Notes under the pieces: generated by a model | What the model was told of the DNA's origin: nothing | Database searches by the model: none | Seen by the model: only the letters and a program-made list of their open reading frames with translations | Position numbers and translations under genes: made by a program | Shown here: in pieces, positions 27,783 to 37,490 of the stretch | Numbering within the stretch: the first letter of the stretch is position 1 | Layout: every line of letters starts with the position of its first letter | NCBI GenBank assembly: GCA_040183005.1 | Contig: JAMPIW010000007.1 | Span: 1,496,188 to 1,560,187, forward strand | Reading direction: 5' to 3' | Origin: Gammaproteobacteria bacterium | GTDB taxonomy: Bacteria; Pseudomonadota; Gammaproteobacteria; Ga0077554; Ga007554 | Length of the DNA: 64,000 nucleotides

Positions 27783-30700
27783 CTAGCCCATCAGCTCACC
27801 AGCAATCATCTCGGCTTGCTTCAAAACCGTTTCTCTCGCCAATAACTGCATGTCGGGCGGGTAACCATACTGGCGCAGGGTACGTTTCACAATCACCTTT
27901 AGTTTGGCCTTCACGTTCTCCTTGATCGTCCAGTCGATAGAGGCATTTTCACGCACCTTTTGTGTCAGCACCACAGCCAACTCTCTCAACTGGTCCTTTT
28001 GCATCAGCTCTCGTGCGCTGTTGTTATTGGCCACGGCGGTGTAAAACGCGTATTCAAAATCGCTCAAGCCCATCTGCCTGGCTTCATCATCAGAGGCGAC
28101 GATTTCCTTGCTGATTTTGATCAGCTCCTCCATCACCTCAGCGGCAGTCAGAATTTTGTTGTGATATTTCTTGATGGCGTTTTCCAACATTTCCATCAAG
28201 GATTTGCTCTGCACTAGATTTTTCTTGGCGCGTGCCTTCAGTTCATCGTTAAGCAGTTTTTTCAGCACTTCCAGAGCTACATTTTTGTGTTCATAGCCTT
28301 TCAGATCGGCAAGGAACTCATCAGATAAGTTGGAAATATCCGGTTTCTTTATGCCCGCCGCGTCAAAGATATCAATCACCTGTTCCGACACCAGCGCTTT
28401 ATCAATCACTTGGCGAATGGTTGTTTCTATTTCTTCGTTACTGCGACCTTCTCCCGTACTGTCAAATTTGGCCAGACGGGCCTTCACCGCCTGAAAAAAA
28501 CCCACTTCATACATCACATCCAGTGCCTACTCATGCGGAACCGCAATGGCAAACGCCGGAGAGAGGGCAGTCACCTCGTTGATGTACCGTTTGCGACCAT
28601 CCTCCAGCCCAAGAATGTGATCCTCTGCTGCCAGAATAAGCGACAACTTCCGGGCCGTATCGGCCTCGAAATAGTCTTCATAGGCAAAGCCGTGATAGAG
28701 GGCGGAGACTACTTCCAGCTTTTCCAGCATCACGGCCACCGCCTGTTCCTGCGCCAGGGTAGGATCGCCCTTGCCGCCGGCATCGGAGTAGAAGGAGAGC
28801 GCCTCTTTGAGATCGGCGGCAATACCCAGATAATCCACCACCAGGCCGCCAGGCTTGTCTTTGTATACCCGATTCACCCGCGCAATCGCCTGCATCAGGT
28901 TGTGCCCCTTCATCGGCTTGTCGATGTATAGGGTGTGCATGCTCGGCGCATCAAATCCGGTCAGCCACATATCACGCACAATCACCAGCCTAAGCGGGTC
29001 TTCAGCGTCTTTCATGCGCTCGGCCAGCAGCTTGCGCTGCTCCTTGGTGGTGTGGTGCTTGGCGAGCAGCGGCCCATCACTGGATGAAGCCGTCATCACC
29101 ACCTTGAGACGCCATTGGTTAGCTCGCCAGTGTGCCACTCGGGCCTGATCCTGGTGATTTCTTCATACAGATCGGCAGCAATCCGCCGTGACATGCTTAC
29201 CACCATGCCCTTTCCGGAAAACACCTCCTGCCGTGCCTCGAAGTGGCTCACGATATCCTGGGCAATGTTCTTGATGCGCTGCTCCGCGCCAATCAGCGCC
29301 TCCATTTTGGTCCACCTGGACTTGGCTTTCTGCGTTTCGGTGAGATCATCAAGGTCCAGCTCTTCATCCAGCTCCGCAATCAGTTTTTTGCCTTCGTCGC
29401 TCAGGCCCACCTTTGCCAGACGGCTTTCGTAGAAAATCCGCACCGTAGCGCCATCTTCCACCGCCTGCGCTATATCGTAGATATCCACAAAGTTGCCGAA
29501 CACTGCCGGGGTGTTCGCATCGGTTTTTTCAATTGGTGTGCCGGTAAAGCCAAGATAAGTGGCATTGGGCAGCGCATCGCGCAGGTATTTGGCAAAGCCA
29601 TACACCACTTTTTTGCCAACCACCTCGCCGCTGGCGTTTTTCTCGTCCACGGTTCTTGCGTTGAAGCCGTATTGAGTTCGGTGAGCTTCGTCGACAATCA
29701 CCACGATATTGCCGCGGTCCGACAACTGCTCATACACATTGCCCGCATCGGGCTGGAATTTCTGGATAGTGGAAAAGATCACACCACCGGAAGCGACCTT
29801 CAGCAACTCCTTCAACTGTCCACAGTTTTCTGCCTGCACCGGCTCCTGTCGCAACAACTGCCCGGATGCAGCAAAGGTATCGAACAACTGGTCGTCCAGA
29901 TCATTGCGGTCGGTAATCACCAGCACCGTCGGGTTATCCAGTACCAGCACGATCTTGCCAGCGTAGAAGACCATGGAGAGCGACTTGCCCGAGCCCTGCG
30001 TGTGCCACACCACGCCGGCTTTCTTGTCACCCTTGGGTTGATTAGCCATAGCTGGCCGGGGTTTCGCCCGCGCGCAGGCCAGCGCCCATATCCGCCGCCC
30101 GCAGGGTCGAGGCTATCGCCGCGTTCACCGCATAGTACTGGTGATAGGCCGCCAGCTTCTTCACTGTGCTGATACTGATCACGCCAGTTTTCGGGTCTTC
30201 CCTCTTGCTCTTTTCAAACACAATGAAATGGCGCACCAGATCAAGCAGGGTGGCCTTGTTCAACATACCCTGAATCAAGGTTTCCAACTGGCTAACCAGA
30301 GGCGAGGCTTCCGCTTTACCATCGGCGCTTTTCCAGGCCATGAAACGCGACAAACCTGCCGACAGGGAACCGGCTTTGGCCTCCAGCCCATCGGAAATCA
30401 CCAAAAAGGCATTGGGGGTAAACAGGCTGGGAATGGTCTGCTTGTAGGTTTCTATCTGCTGATACGCCGCCTTGATGGTGGCATTTTCATCGGCAGCGTT
30501 TTTCAGCTCGATCACCACCAGCGGGATGCCGTTGACGAACAGCACCAGATCGGGCCGCTTGTTCTGGTGCTCCTGGCGATCAGAATGGCCGATCACCGTG
30601 AACTGGCTGGCCACCACAAACTCGTTGTTCTCCGGGTTGGCAAAGTCGATCAGCCACACCAGATCGCCGCGCTCATTGCCGTCTTGCTGGTAACTCACCT

Positions 30701-30992
30701 TCACCCCTTCAGTGAGCAGGCGATGAAAGGCCTCGTTATTAGCCTGCAAGTCGGGTGAATGAATGCGTCGCACCTCCTTGAGGGCGGTTTGCAACATCGA
30801 GAGCGGCAGCCCGGGGTTGATGCGCCGCAGGGTCTGCTCCAGGCGCCCGATCAGCAACACTTCGTCGTAATGGTTGCGCTCCGGGTTATCGCCATCGGGG
30901 GCAATGTCCGGTCCGTAGACATAGCTATAGCCCAGACGCTCAAGCAACTTGATGGCAAAGTCTTCGATGGCGGATTCAGTAAGTTTGCTCAA
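27783..30992 (-). pseudogene. hsdR: Type I restriction enzyme R subunit HsdR, disrupted
   Basis: Four collinear pieces: 30992-30042 (N-terminal nuclease domain, 'LIGRLEQTLRRIN', 'VLFVNGIPLVVIELKNAADENATIKAAYQQIETYK' with the PD-ExK-type core), 30049-29096 (helicase part 1 '[14 protein letters not shown]', '[13 protein letters not shown]', '[12 protein letters not shown]'), 29138-28527 (helicase part 2, '[25 protein letters not shown]', '[10 protein letters not shown]') and 28517-27783 (C-terminal EcoR124-like domain). The second piece is shifted by one base at both ends, and the third meets the fourth at an in-frame amber codon (28527-28529). Complete otherwise, so the decay is recent. It would have been the ATP-dependent translocase/nuclease of the HsdRMS complex. 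Confidence 0.93.
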
Positions 30993-31786
30993 AACTTTCC
31001 CCTTATGGCGCGTTACCCGGTACGGCCAGCATATTCATAATCAGGCGAATCAGGGTTTCTTTTTGCTTGGGGTCAGATTCCGCCACCAACAGCGTCAGTG
31101 CCGCCAGGCCGGTATCGTTGATCACCGCCTCCCCTTGCGCGTTCAGCAAACGGCCATTGCGATGCAAAAAATCCACAAACAAAAATGCCCCGCTACGCTT
31201 GTTGCCGTCAGAAAACGGGGGATTTTTCACCACAAAATACAACAGGTGCGCCGCCTTGCTTTCCACTGTCGGGTAGGCAGGCTCACCAAACACCGTCTGT
31301 TCGAGATTGCCCAGAATCGCCGCCAGCCCATCCCCTCGCGTCTGGGCGAACAGACTGGTCGCCTCTCCGCGCGCCAGCAGCGACTGCTTCAATGCCTGCA
31401 AGGCCGCCATGGCCTCCACTTCGCACGGCAGGTTGCCGCCCGCTTGTCCGCCGGGTTCGGCCAGCATTCCCTCATCGTAACGCTGAAGCCAGAGAAAGGT
31501 TTGCGTGTAGCGGCTGACAATCTCTACCAACCCGCTGCCCGCCTCTGCGCTCAATTCCGGCGAGCGTGCCGTCTTGCGGATCAAGGCCGGCGCCTGTTGC
31601 AACTCGGCGGCGTTTTGGTCGAAGAGGGTCTGGTTCAGCGTGTAGCCCTGCACCAGATGCTCGCGCAGGCGTTGGGTTGCCCAAATACGAAATTGCGTAC
31701 CCTTGATGGAATTGACCCGGTAACCTACCGATAAGACGGCATCCAGATTGAAATACTCGATTTCACGACTGACTTGCCTGCCGCCC

Positions 31787-31829
31787 TCGGTTTGAACTGT
31801 TGCAGTTTTTGCAACAGTTCAAACCGAGA
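31787..31829. repeat. Perfect 19-bp inverted repeat at the RhuM frameshift
   Basis: CTCGGTTTGAACTGTTGCA, 5-base spacer GTTTT, then TGCAACAGTTCAAACCGAG. It sits exactly where the RhuM/Fic frame breaks, and both arms copy the coding sequence for 'TVQTEGG'. This looks like a quasipalindrome (template-switch) mutation and not a terminator, because it is inside a gene. Confidence 0.85.
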
Positions 31830-31964
31830 CAGCTCGCCCGTGTCGAAGATACTCTTCAAGTGTCTTGAAATAACCGACTTGTCACGGTCAAACAGATCCG
31901 CCATCTGTTTCAGCGTCAGCCAGAGTATAGTGGACCCCACAGTCAAGACAATAATGCATCGAGT

Positions 31965-32864
31965 TTAAGAGGGTAACCTTTCACATGCAGCAGAACGGCG
32001 CTGCCCCGTTATTGCTTCTATTTTTGAGTGAGTTTTTTCTGTCTCACTGAATTTGTCTACAATGCTTGCACCGCCTCCGCTCGCTGTACGGTAAACCTCA
32101 TCAGGCGTAATGTAGTTCAATGATTGGTGTATTCTTTCTGTGTTATAAAACACAAAATATTCCGTCAATCCCAGCAGTAATTCAGGCATCGTGGTGTAGC
32201 CTTTCAGATACACATCTTCGTGTTTGACGCTACGCCAGAGCCGCTCCACAAAGATGTTATCCAGTGCCCGCCCACGTCCGTCCATGCTGATGGCAATACC
32301 GCGCGCCTTGAGGACGCCCGTAAAAGCTTCACTGGTAAACTGGCAGCCCTGATCGGTGTTGAATATCTCGGGGATGCCATAGGCCAGTAGCGCCTGCCCC
32401 AAACAATCCACACAGAACACGCTGTCGAGCGTGTTCGATAATCGCCATGCCAGCACTTTGCGTGAGTACCAGTCGATCACTGCCACCAAGTACACAAACC
32501 CCCGCGTCAGGCGGATATACGTAATGTCAGTACTCCACACCTGGTTGGGTCGTGTCACCACCACGCCTCTGAGCAGATACGGATAAACCTTGTGCTGCGG
32601 GTGCGGTCGGCCGGTGTTCGGCCCCGGCGCCATGCCTGCCAGTCCCAATAGTCCCATCAACCGTTGCACCCGCTTGCGATTGATATTGTGACCTAAACCT
32701 CGCAGGTAATGCCGCATCTTGCGGCTGCCGTAAAACGGATGCCGTGTGTATTCGGCATCAATCGCCGATAACAACGCTAATTCCTGTTCGCCCGGTTTCG
32801 CGGCCATTTGCGGCGCGTAGACGGTGGAACGGGCAATACCCGCCAGTTCACATTGCCGGGTCAA
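31965..32864 (-). CDS. IS3-family transposase OrfB (integrase core)
   Basis: A 299-residue DDE transposase half. Visible motifs are the HTH_21-type 'YTRHPFYGSRKMRHYLRGLGHNINRKRVQRLM', then the catalytic core 'WSTDITYIRLTRGFVYLVAVIDWYSRKVLAW', 'IFNTDQGCQFTSEAF' and 'WRSVKHEDVYLKGY' (D, D, E). In IS3 elements it is normally made as an OrfAB fusion by -1 frameshifting; the two frames here are separated by 31 bp, so a fusion needs a shift upstream of the visible OrfB start. Confidence 0.95.
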   Translation of the reverse strand: MTRQCELAGIARSTVYAPQMAAKPGEQELALLSAIDAEYTRHPFYGSRKMRHYLRGLGHNINRKRVQRLMGLLGLAGMAPGPNTGRPHPQHKVYPYLLRGVVVTRPNQVWSTDITYIRLTRGFVYLVAVIDWYSRKVLAWRLSNTLDSVFCVDCLGQALLAYGIPEIFNTDQGCQFTSEAFTGVLKARGIAISMDGRGRALDNIFVERLWRSVKHEDVYLKGYTTMPELLLGLTEYFVFYNTERIHQSLNYITPDEVYRTASGGGASIVDKFSETEKTHSKIEAITGQRRSAACERLPS

Positions 32865-32895
32865 CGTCAGTGGCTCGATGGCGCTGATCCATTGC

Positions 32896-33228
32896 TTACG
32901 CGCCGCTACTGGCTGATCCCGGACTTTTTTTGAGCCAGTCCAGCTCCATCTTCAACCGCCCGATCTCAGAGTAGAGTCGCTCAGGACTCGCCGAGGGGTC
33001 GGCAGGCTTCGGGCCGCGCTTGGCATCAAACAGGCTGGATGCCTGCTCCAGGAGATCTTTCTTCCATACCCCAACCTGGGTCGGATGAACCCCAAACTCC
33101 TGACCAATTTCGTTCGCTGTCTTGACCCCTCGGATCGCTTCAAGTGCAACCTTGGCCTTCAACTCACCACTAAAATTCTTCCGCTTCGTTTCACTCATGA
33201 CCTGCTCCTTTTTACAGCAGGCTACCAT
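32896..33228 (-). CDS. IS3-family transposase OrfA
   Basis: A 110-residue helix-turn-helix protein; from MSETKRKNFSGELKAKVALEAIRG the sequence is a standard Tnp_IS3 domain with 'TANEIGQEFGVHPTQVGVWKKDLLEQASSLF'. The true start is probably the Met at about 33198, since a few upstream residues look like leader. The C-terminal 'LYSEIGRLKMELDWLKKS' is the leucine zipper used for OrfA/OrfB assembly. Confidence 0.92.
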   Translation of the reverse strand: MVACCKKEQVMSETKRKNFSGELKAKVALEAIRGVKTANEIGQEFGVHPTQVGVWKKDLLEQASSLFDAKRGPKPADPSASPERLYSEIGRLKMELDWLKKSPGSASSGA

Positions 33229-33402
33229 CTTAATTTACTGTCCGAAAACTGGGGTCCACTATAGAGTGTCTCCTTCTCCAACCGGACCTCAACCTGCGTT
33301 CGACTGTCCCCGGCCTGATAAATGGCGATTTGTCCATTTGATTGACTCATGGCGTTTCTCCCTTATGGCTTGAAAGCGGCAGGTTCACGATCATGCTCAT
33401 GC

Positions 33403-33684
33403 TCATGCGGCCACCCTGACTTCGCCGCTCATCAATTTGGGCAGCAGGGTGTCGCGGAGTTTTTCGAGGGTGCGGATTTTGGATTGATTGATCTCTTTCT
33501 TATTCCACCATGATTTAACCATCACTGAAAATTCTGCAACCTTTTCTTGTGGTGGCAACTTAAAATCTGGTCGTTGCAGACCGTCAATCGCCAACATATT
33601 TACAGTTGAACCATTCGTCGCAGACGTAATTTTCCCTCTGACCACAGGTGTCATTAAAAGGTAGTAAAGAAACTGTGATGTTCG
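33403..33684 (-). pseudogene. hsdS: HsdS specificity subunit, C-terminal remnant
   Basis: The frame reads 'RTSQFLYYLL' then 'MTPVVRGKITSATNGSTVNMLAIDGLQRPDFKLPP' and ends 'SKIRTLEKLRDTLLPKLMSGEVRV', the C-terminal half-TRD and last conserved helix of type I S subunits. The first TRD and central conserved helix are missing. Upstream it is fused to the truncated hsdM by a deletion near 33684. Sequence recognition cannot survive this. Confidence 0.85.
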
Positions 33685-34509
33685 GCTTTCAGGTCTTTAT
33701 GGGCGTCGTTGAGGAAGAAGCCTTCGTTGTTAACTGTCGATGCCACGAATGGTGAGGCTCATCTTGGCTAGCCGCCAGGTGGTCTGGTTGCTCTCCTGCC
33801 CGTAGATGGAGATGTCGTTGACGCGGCCTTGGTGCTCTTCGACAAACTTTTCCGACTGTACGAACATGCCGCCCGAGCCGCAACAGGGATCGAACACCCG
33901 GCCTTTGTAGGGTTCAAGCATGGCGACCAGCAATTCAACAATGCTGCGCGGCGTGTAGAACTGGCCACCCTGTTTGCCCTCGGCCAGCGCGAATTCACCC
34001 AGGAAATACTCAAACACATGGCCCAGCACATCGGCGCTGCGGGCTTTGGCATCGCCCAGCGCGATATTGCCCACCAGATCAATCAATCCGCCCAGGCTGG
34101 TGGGATCGAGGTTTTGCCGCGCAAACACCTTGGGCAGCACGCCCTTGAGCGAGGGGTTTTCCTTTTCGATGGCATCCATCGCCGTATCGACAAAGGTGCC
34201 GACGCGGGGCTGCCTGGCCTTGGCCAGCAGAAAAGACCAGCGCGCCTCCGGCGGCACAAAGAAGACATTTTCTGCCTTGTATTCGTCTTTGTCTTCCGGG
34301 TCGGCACCGGCATACTCGCCTTCGCCTGCTTGCAGCTTGTTGAACATCTCCTCGAAAGAGTCGGAGATATATTTGAGGAAGATCAGCCCCAGCACCACAT
34401 GTTTGTATTCGGCGGCATCGATGTTCTTGCGCAGCTTGTCGGCGGCCTTCCAGAGTTGCTTTTCCAATGGCTCTTCTTTTATTTCTTTTGCTGCTTTAGC
34501 TCTGGCCAT
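33685..34509 (-). pseudogene. hsdM: Type I methyltransferase HsdM, truncated
   Basis: The first 259 residues are well preserved: the N-terminal HsdM domain ('[40 protein letters not shown]'), then the N6-Mtase region with SAM motif '[21 protein letters not shown]' and '[14 protein letters not shown]'. The frame stops at 33730; in another frame 'NNEGFFLNDAHKDLKA' continues the family sequence, so a small indel precedes a deletion that removes the catalytic NPPF motif and runs into hsdS. The product cannot methylate. Confidence 0.9.
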
Positions 34510-34656
34510 GGGTGTTTATGACTCCTTTGTCTGGCAATGGCTTGTGTGTAGGATTGACAGCGTATAATACATTCCATGGCGGCGTGAAGGTACATCCAAG
34601 CCTCACGCAAACAGATGCTTGTGTAGCTCGCTACACTACGATAACCAAGGGATCAA

Positions 34657-35886
34657 GTGAAAATCTATCAAGTCGGTGGCTCGGTGCGCGACAAACTGCT
34701 CGGCCTGCCCGTGCAGGACCGGGACTGGGTTGTTGTGGGCGCCACGCCGCAACAGATGCTGGATCAAGGCTTCAAGCAGGTGGGGCAGGATTTTCCGGTT
34801 TTTCTGCATTCGGGCACGCACGAGGAGTATGCCCTCGCCCGCACCGAGCGCAAGACTGGGCCGGGTTACAAGGGCTTTAGCGTGCATGCCGCGCCCGACG
34901 TCACCCTGGAAGATGATCTGGTGCGCCGCGACCTGACTATTAACGCCATGGCCGAAACCCCCGATGGCACGCTGATCGACCCCTACGGTGGTATCGAAGA
35001 TCTGCGCCAGCGGCGCTTGCGCCACGTCTCATCCGCCTTCGTCGAAGACCCGGTGCGCATCCTGCGTGTGGCACGGTTTGCCGCACGGCTTGCCCCGCTG
35101 GGCTTCCATGTTGCCGAGGAGACCAATGTCTTGATGCGCCAGATGGTGGAATCGGGCGAGGCCGATGCGCTGGTGCCGGAACGGGTATGGACGGAGCTGG
35201 TGCGCGCGCTGGGCGAGGCGCTACCCTCGCGTTTTTTCGAGACGCTGCGCGATTGCGGAGCATTGGCACGTTTGTTCCCCGATATCGACCGCCTGTTCGG
35301 CGTACCCCAGCCGCCCGAACACCACCCCGAGATCGACACCGGCGTGCATGTGATGCTGGTGCTGGATCAGGCCGCGCGCCTGTCTCCCGATACGCAGGTG
35401 CGCTTTGCAGCGCTGCTGCACGATCTTGGCAAGGGCACCACGCCACCCGAGGAATGGCCGCGCCATATCGGCCATGAGGCGCGCGGCGTGGATCTGGCGA
35501 AGGCCATGTGCAAGCACTGGCGCGTGCCTGGTGACTACCGCGATCTCGCCGTACTCACAGCAAAATACCATACTCACTGTCACCGCGCCGCCGAGCTGCG
35601 CCCATCCACCTTGCTTGACACCCTGCAAGCACTCGACGCCTTGCGCCGCCCGCAGCGTTTCGAGAGTTTTTTGCTGGCCTGCGAGGCGGACTTCCGGGGC
35701 CGTCCCGGCTATGAGGAAAAACCTTATCCGCAGGCCGACATCTTCCGCGCCGCCCTGCAGGCCTCGCAAACCGTAGATGCAAAGGCGCTGGTCGCGGAGG
35801 GCCTTGTGGGCGAAGCATTGGCCGAAAAACTGCGGCGCCAGCGCATCACGGCGATAGCCCACATCTCAAAAGTACAAGAGAATTAA
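34657..35886 (+). CDS. cca: CCA-adding tRNA nucleotidyltransferase
   Basis: A 409-residue enzyme that adds or repairs the 3' CCA of tRNAs without a template. The start is GTG at 34657 ([28 protein letters not shown]). The nucleotidyltransferase core has '[11 protein letters not shown]' and the catalytic 'DRDWVVVGA' (DxD), then '[10 protein letters not shown]' and '[17 protein letters not shown]', '[16 protein letters not shown]'. A C-terminal HD domain ('[23 protein letters not shown]') is present, as in the E. coli-type enzyme with phosphohydrolase activity. The MITE copy inserted right after the TAA stop. Confidence 0.97.
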   Translation: MKIYQVGGSVRDKLLGLPVQDRDWVVVGATPQQMLDQGFKQVGQDFPVFLHSGTHEEYALARTERKTGPGYKGFSVHAAPDVTLEDDLVRRDLTINAMAETPDGTLIDPYGGIEDLRQRRLRHVSSAFVEDPVRILRVARFAARLAPLGFHVAEETNVLMRQMVESGEADALVPERVWTELVRALGEALPSRFFETLRDCGALARLFPDIDRLFGVPQPPEHHPEIDTGVHVMLVLDQAARLSPDTQVRFAALLHDLGKGTTPPEEWPRHIGHEARGVDLAKAMCKHWRVPGDYRDLAVLTAKYHTHCHRAAELRPSTLLDTLQALDALRRPQRFESFLLACEADFRGRPGYEEKPYPQADIFRAALQASQTVDAKALVAEGLVGEALAEKLRRQRITAIAHISKVQEN

Positions 35887-35887
35887 A

Positions 35888-36123
35888 CCTAAAAACGGCA
35901 GTTGGACGGGGTGGAGTGCGCGGTTTTCGGGGTGCAGGGCAAGGCGCGACGACGCGGAATGGTTGTTCCATTCCAAGGAGTTGCAACGCTGCCATGCGCA
36001 CTGAAAACCGTGCAATCCACCCCGTAGCGGCCCCACCAAACAGGTGAACCTACAGGATATGATGAAACTTATTAAAAGCATATTGCTAGCCATCCAGAGT
36101 AGCGGTCAACTGCCGTTTTTAGG
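35888..36123. mobile_element. MITE-like element, copy 2 (236 bp)
   Basis: Same 17-bp inverted ends CCTAAAAACGGCAGTTG / CAACTGCCGTTTTTAGG as copy 1 and a 5-bp target duplication TTAAA (35883-35887, 36124-36128). It lies between cca and the ydcF-like gene, beginning one base after the cca stop. Not coding. Confidence 0.9.
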
Positions 36124-36130
36124 TTAAAGT

Positions 36131-36913
36131 ATGAGTATTCTGCTTACGCGCGCCGTCGAATCACTGGTGCTTCCGCCGGCCATTAATCTGTTACTGGGCG
36201 TGATGGGGCTTATCCTGCTGCGCAAGCACAAACGCGCGGCCGTCACCTTGTTGGCGTTGTCGATAGTGACCTTATATATTTTCAGCGCACCCTTCACTTC
36301 ACACTCGCTGATGCGCTCGCTGCAAATCTATCCTGCCCTCACCGCCGAAGATCTGCGTCATCCAAAAGCGCAGGCCATCGTTGTGCTCGGCGCAGGACGC
36401 AACTACGACGCGCCGGAATACGGCGGCGATACGGCGTCCAAACTCGCCCTGGAACGCCTGCGCTACGGTGCGCATCTGCACCGCCATACCGCACTGCCAG
36501 TGCTGGTTACCGGCGGCGCCCTGCATGGCGAGGCATCCTCCGAAGCACATATCATGAAAGATGTGATGGTCAACGACTTCCGCGTTCCGGTGCGTTGGAT
36601 TGAAGAGCGCAGCATCACAACCGCTGAAAACGCCGACTTCAGCCGCCCCATCCTTGCGCAGGCACACATCCAGCGTGTCTACCTCGTCACCCACGCCTGG
36701 CACATGCCACGTGCCGTGCAGGCCTTCCAGCAAGCGGGGATTAACATTATTCCCGCCCCCACTGGCTTTTCCACCCCTTGGCCGATTGAACGGGGCGTAT
36801 TCGCCTGGCTGCCTTCCGCCGACGCGCTGAAAACATCCAACTACGCGCTGCATGAACTCGGTGGGCGGCTGTGGTATGGACTGCGGGGATTAACTAATTT
36901 CATTTCACAATAA
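36131..36913 (+). CDS. YdcF/SanA-family (DUF218) envelope protein
   Basis: A 260-residue protein with two N-terminal hydrophobic segments ('LPPAINLLLGVMGLILL' and 'VTLLALSIVTLYIFSAPFTSH') followed by a DUF218 domain: 'AIVVLGAGRNYDAPEYG', 'RLRYGAHLHRHTALPVLVTGG', 'ERSITTAENADF' and 'YLVTHAWHMPRAVQAF'. DUF218 members such as ElyC and SanA act in peptidoglycan or envelope stability in E. coli; a catalytic activity is not established. Start at 36131 lies 8 bp after the MITE, whose right end may provide transcription signals. Confidence 0.88.
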   Translation: MSILLTRAVESLVLPPAINLLLGVMGLILLRKHKRAAVTLLALSIVTLYIFSAPFTSHSLMRSLQIYPALTAEDLRHPKAQAIVVLGAGRNYDAPEYGGDTASKLALERLRYGAHLHRHTALPVLVTGGALHGEASSEAHIMKDVMVNDFRVPVRWIEERSITTAENADFSRPILAQAHIQRVYLVTHAWHMPRAVQAFQQAGINIIPAPTGFSTPWPIERGVFAWLPSADALKTSNYALHELGGRLWYGLRGLTNFISQ

Positions 36914-36926
36914 AAAGTGAGATATC

Positions 36927-36977
36927 GTAGGGTGCGTTCCACGCACCGATGATAATGGTGCGTGGAACGCACCCTAC
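36927..36977. repeat. 21-bp perfect inverted repeat hairpin
   Basis: GTAGGGTGCGTTCCACGCACC and its exact complement (36957-36977) separated by a 9-base loop, 14 bp after the ydcF-like stop. The sequence type (GTAGGGTGCG) is a widespread bacterial intergenic palindrome. It may act as a terminator in either direction, but there is no U-tract. Confidence 0.8.
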
Positions 36978-37031
36978 AAAATTATTGTCGTTTTTAACGC
37001 AAATTTGAATAACAGCGGGGACAATAAAACG

Positions 37032-37065
37032 AACGGCCCCGGCTTATAGAAAAGCCGGGGCCGTT
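37032..37065 (-). terminator. Terminator of the small membrane-protein gene
   Basis: Perfect 14-bp stem AACGGCCCCGGCTT / AAGCCGGGGCCGTT with a 6-base loop and, on the minus strand, a T-rich run (CGTTTTATTGT). It lies 6 bp after the stop of the 45-residue gene. Confidence 0.85.
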
Positions 37066-37071
37066 CCTGAT

Positions 37072-37209
37072 CTACAAGCTCGCGTATGACGTGACAAACC
37101 TTGCGAAGGTCACCGCGACAACAAGGACTACCAGAATACCTGCGACGGTGGGAGCAATATCCTTCATGGGATAAAGATCCTTCACCTCCTTTTGTTTGCT
37201 TGGCTGCAT
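37072..37209 (-). CDS. Small single-helix membrane protein (45 aa)
   Basis: Starts ATG 37209 (MQPSKQKEVKDLYPMKDI) 7 bases after a GGGAGG ribosome site; a longer frame to 37266 lacks such a site. A single hydrophobic segment (about residues 20-40, TVAGILVVLVVAVTFARFV) predicts one transmembrane helix with a short charged N-terminus. It has its own strong terminator, so it is a stand-alone transcript, and is unlike either neighbour. Function unknown. Confidence 0.6.
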   Translation of the reverse strand: MQPSKQKEVKDLYPMKDIAPTVAGILVVLVVAVTFARFVTSYASL

Positions 37210-37490
37210 GACACATCCCTCCCAGATAAACACCATAACAGTGACTAACCCAGTTGCAAAATGCATCGGAACCTACCAAACCGCACTACCGGACTACAAA
37301 AGCTCCGCTGCACGAATCAGTCTATAGCAAAAAACTTGGGTATTCCAAGAGAAATATTTGAGAGCACGATTAATAGGATATTATATATATCTTATGAAAC
37401 AAGCCTTTATTTGCACATAAAATACATGGTTATTGTCGAAAATAATTTCATTTCCTGTTAAAAAATACGCGCGTTTCAATCCGAAATTTC

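Larger units (their letters stand above)
31926..33263 (-). mobile_element. IS3-family insertion sequence, 1338 bp
   Basis: Terminal inverted repeats TATAGTGGACCCCA at 31926 and its complement ending at 33263 enclose orfA and orfB on the minus strand. A 3-bp target duplication GAG flanks it (31923-31925 and 33264-33266). It interrupts the RhuM/Fic gene. Both coding frames are intact, so this copy could still move. Confidence 0.93.
31003..33350 (-). pseudogene. RhuM/Fic-type protein gene, broken by IS3 insertion and frameshift
   Basis: The gene starts at ATG 33348-33350 (MSQSNGQIAIYQAGDSRTQV), reaches 'RLEKETL' and is then split by an IS3-family element (31926-33263). Without it the frame resumes exactly as 'LWLTLKQMADLFDRDKSVISRHLKSIFDTGEL', the RhuM DNA-binding-like domain. 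A palindrome at 31787-31829 then shifts the frame, after which 'YFNLDAVLSVGYRVNSIKGTQFRIWATQRLREHLVQGY' and a Fic/Doc domain follow (31653-31003). In the Fic motif the expected catalytic His is replaced: 'KNPPFSDGNKRSG' where family members have KNHPFSDGNKR. So three lesions hit one gene. Such genes commonly lie between hsdS and hsdR in type I restriction loci. Confidence 0.88.

Noticed and set aside
36927-36977. Perfect hairpin read as rho-independent terminator of the ydcF-like gene
   Set aside because: There is no U-tract on either strand, so it is recorded as a repeat only.
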